Part shown: positions 5,146 through 6,246 of the stretch, piece by piece
How positions within the stretch are numbered: position 1 is the stretch's first letter
Layout of the letters: each line of letters begins with the position of its first letter
NCBI GenBank assembly: GCA_013335235.1
Contig: JAAXVZ010000076.1
Span: forward strand, 1 to 6,246
Source of the DNA: Nanobdellota archaeon
GTDB lineage: Archaea > Nanobdellota > Nanobdellia > Woesearchaeales > GW2011-AR15
DNA length: 6,246 nt
Direction of reading: 5' to 3'
The notes under the pieces: generated by a model
The model's database searches: none
Seen by the model: only the letters and a program-made list of their open reading frames with translations
What the model was told of the DNA's origin: nothing
Translations under genes and position numbers: made by a program

Positions 5146-5526
5146 CTAGAAGGGTATTGGAATGAATCTGTTTGTGTAGATGAAGAATGCCAAGTATGAG
5201 ATCAGCGCGAGGTATACTGCCGCGCAGATGAATACCAGGAACAAGAGCCAGGGCGTGTTCTTCACATCCTTCTCTTTTAATTTTATTGTGTTTTCATGTT
5301 GCTTTGTATCTTGTGTATAAGCTGTTTTTTTTGCACCAAAAATTGACCAAACCAAAGCTATGAACCAGGCTAGCCCGAACCAGCCAAGGAACACATTAAG
5401 GATCAAGATGAGTTCAAAGCTCTTCCTTGTCCTGCCGATAAGAGAGGGGAGGAAGTAGAGGAATAGGAACATGATTATGGCCAGGAAAGAGATGAGGAAA
5501 GAAAGAATTGAGTATAATTCCGGCAT
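5146..5526 (-). CDS. Superinfection-immunity (T4 Imm-like) domain membrane protein
   Basis: This is a 126-residue membrane protein. Its core, YFLPSLIGRTRKSF (24-37) followed by ILNVFLGWFGLAWFIALVWSI (42-62), matches the pattern of the Imm_superinfect family: a helix ending in LPS, a basic turn, then L-N-x-x-L-G-W-x-G-x-x-W-x-x-A-L-x-W. The family is named after phage T4 Imm, which blocks DNA entry by a second phage, but most cellular members have no proven role. Here a charged, Lys/Gln-rich linker (65-90) leads to an additional hydrophobic helix (about 92-117), so the protein is longer than a minimal two-helix member. The ATG at 5526 stands at leaderless distance from a TATA box. Confidence 0.78.
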   Translation of the reverse strand: MPELYSILSFLISFLAIIMFLFLYFLPSLIGRTRKSFELILILNVFLGWFGLAWFIALVWSIFGAKKTAYTQDTKQHENTIKLKEKDVKNTPWLLFLVFICAAVYLALISYLAFFIYTNRFIPIPF

Positions 5527-5546
5527 ATTGCAGCCTAGAGAACCAA

Positions 5547-5556
5547 ATTATAAATA
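5547..5556 (-). promoter_or_regulatory. TATA box for the superinfection-immunity-like gene
   Basis: The minus strand reads TATTTATAAT, centred 25-26 bases before the ATG at 5526, the expected position for leaderless transcription. It fits in the 35-base gap behind the acetyltransferase gene. Confidence 0.62.
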
Positions 5557-5561
5557 AGTTT

Positions 5562-6008
5562 CTACAGCGCCTTCTCCATCTGTATGACCTTTCCGACTTT
5601 TTCGTCTACTATCTCTTTTATCTCTTTGTACCCAAGCTTCCTGTAGAAGCCTTGCGCAGTAGTGCTGGAGCCAAGCTTTATAGTGGAAAAGCCATTGTCT
5701 TTCGCTATTGCCTCAATCCTTTCCATGAGGGCTTTTCCGACACCTTTACTCATATGATCCGGATGGACAAACACGCCGCTCACCCAGTTGTCCTTTATGC
5801 TGGCTGTGCCTATTATCTCCTTGCCTTCGATAGCTAGGAGGATAGTCTTATCTTTTGAGCTTCTGAGGATGTTCTCTTCTGAGTAATGCTCTATCTGATG
5901 CTTCAACACTTCCTTTGGATAGTCTTTGCTGTTTGCCTTGGTTAGTGTTGTTTTTATCAAAGCTGATACCTGAGAGGCTTCAGACGGGAGGAATGGGCAG
6001 ACTAGCAT
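5562..6008 (-). CDS. GNAT family N-acetyltransferase
   Basis: This 148-residue cytoplasmic protein would transfer an acetyl group from acetyl-CoA to an unidentified amine. The GNAT core is clear. Strand LLAIEGKEIIGTASI lies at 57-71. Motif A, VSGVFVHPDHMSKGVGKALMERIE (76-99), includes the S-K-G-V-G-K pyrophosphate-binding loop. Motif B, TTAQGFYRKLGYKE (116-129), holds Y122, a usual general-acid position. The protein ends in a final strand, VIQMEKAL. The length is normal for a stand-alone GNAT. The first 50 residues, where substrate contacts lie, give no specific hint. A TATA-like box about 32 bases upstream supports the ATG at 6008, with a leader of about 6 bases. Confidence 0.92.
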   Translation of the reverse strand: MLVCPFLPSEASQVSALIKTTLTKANSKDYPKEVLKHQIEHYSEENILRSSKDKTILLAIEGKEIIGTASIKDNWVSGVFVHPDHMSKGVGKALMERIEAIAKDNGFSTIKLGSSTTAQGFYRKLGYKEIKEIVDEKVGKVIQMEKAL

Positions 6009-6034
6009 ATTAAGTGGATAAGAAGGAACAAGGG

Positions 6035-6044
6035 GGATATAAAG
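6035..6044 (-). promoter_or_regulatory. TATA box for the GNAT acetyltransferase gene
   Basis: The minus strand reads CTTTATATCC, with a TTTATAT core centred about 32 bases before the ATG at 6008, so transcription should begin near 6014. It sits between the Vsr stop and the GNAT start. Confidence 0.58.
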
Positions 6045-6068
6045 GTGATGGGTGAGATAGTAAGCGTA

Positions 6069-6246
6069 TTATGAGGTCTCAAGAAAACTGATTGCTTTTT
6101 CCAGGGTTGCGTCTAGATTATCTTTTATTTCATGCTCCCATATCCTCAACACTTTCCATCCTTTCAGATGCAGATACTCGTCTTGGCCTCTATCTCTTAG
6201 GACATTACCTTCAATCTTCGGCAACCAATACTTCTTATTCGATTTT
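6069..6246 (-). CDS. vsr: Vsr-type DNA mismatch endonuclease, C-terminal fragment (cut by window edge)
   Basis: An open frame enters from the right edge and ends at a TAA (6069-6071), giving 58 residues. It contains KKYWLPKIEGNVLRDR, then EYLHLKGWKVLRIWEHEI and a terminal helix. This matches the end of the very-short-patch-repair family, with its pattern Y/F-W-x-x-K-I-x-x-N-x-x-R-D followed by L-x-x-x-G-W-x-V-x-x-I-W-E. Vsr nicks DNA at T:G mismatches that arise by deamination of 5-methylcytosine, and its gene usually sits next to a cytosine-C5 DNA methyltransferase gene. The fold is that of PD-(D/E)XK-type nucleases. The catalytic part with its Asp and His residues would lie beyond the edge, so activity cannot be judged. 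Related DUF559-type proteins are a less likely alternative. Confidence 0.8.
   Translation of the reverse strand, partial: KSNKKYWLPKIEGNVLRDRGQDEYLHLKGWKVLRIWEHEIKDNLDATLEKAISFLETS

Noticed and set aside
5508..5837. Plus-strand open frame overlapping the GNAT and Imm-like genes
   Set aside because: It is antisense to the two conserved genes and has no recognisable motif.
1..6246. CRISPR array, rRNA, insertion sequence or integrase attachment site
   Set aside because: Reading both strands showed no regularly spaced repeats, conserved RNA sequence, transposase or recombinase motif.

Overview
The window looks archaeal. Nearly every gene has its own AT-rich TATA-like box, such as TTTATAT, CTTAAATAT or CTTATAATC, centred about 25-33 bases before its start codon. 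Several genes therefore appear to be transcribed leaderless or with only a few untranslated bases. One gene has the archaeal-type Shine-Dalgarno sequence GGTGAT. The small genes, multi-pass membrane proteins and mixture of widely transferred families would fit a DPANN-type or other small-genome archaeon, but that placement is an inference and no taxonomic marker gene is present.

Left part (1-1921), minus strand: a truncated ABC-2 type permease follows a complete ABC transporter ATPase after a 13-base gap, giving an export or membrane-remodelling ABC pair. Upstream lies a 202-base gene-free interval with two inverted-repeat structures: a 94-base element closed by a perfect 9-bp helix that encloses three hairpins, and a separate 9-bp hairpin just after the stop of the next gene. 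That next gene encodes a CaCA-family sodium/calcium-type antiporter.

Middle part (1922-4337), plus strand: four genes. They encode a VOC/glyoxalase-fold protein preceded by a perfect 21-bp dyad that touches its start codon, an unrecognised 7-TM membrane protein, an AzoR-like FMN-dependent NAD(P)H oxidoreductase, and a small unrecognised 3-TM protein. The VOC and AzoR-like genes suggest handling of reactive electrophiles or quinones. The dyad resembles operators of redox- or electrophile-sensing regulators, but no regulator gene is in view.

Right part (4343-6246), minus strand: an alpha/beta hydrolase with HGGPG and an intact catalytic triad, a small membrane protein with a superinfection-immunity (T4 Imm-like) core, a GNAT acetyltransferase, and the C-terminal end of a Vsr-type mismatch endonuclease cut by the window edge. 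The first three have separate promoters, so they are neighbours rather than an evident operon.

I saw no CRISPR array, tRNA, rRNA or transposase. The best candidates for something undescribed are the multi-branched element at 806-899, the dyad at 1986-2006, and the two membrane proteins without a recognisable family.
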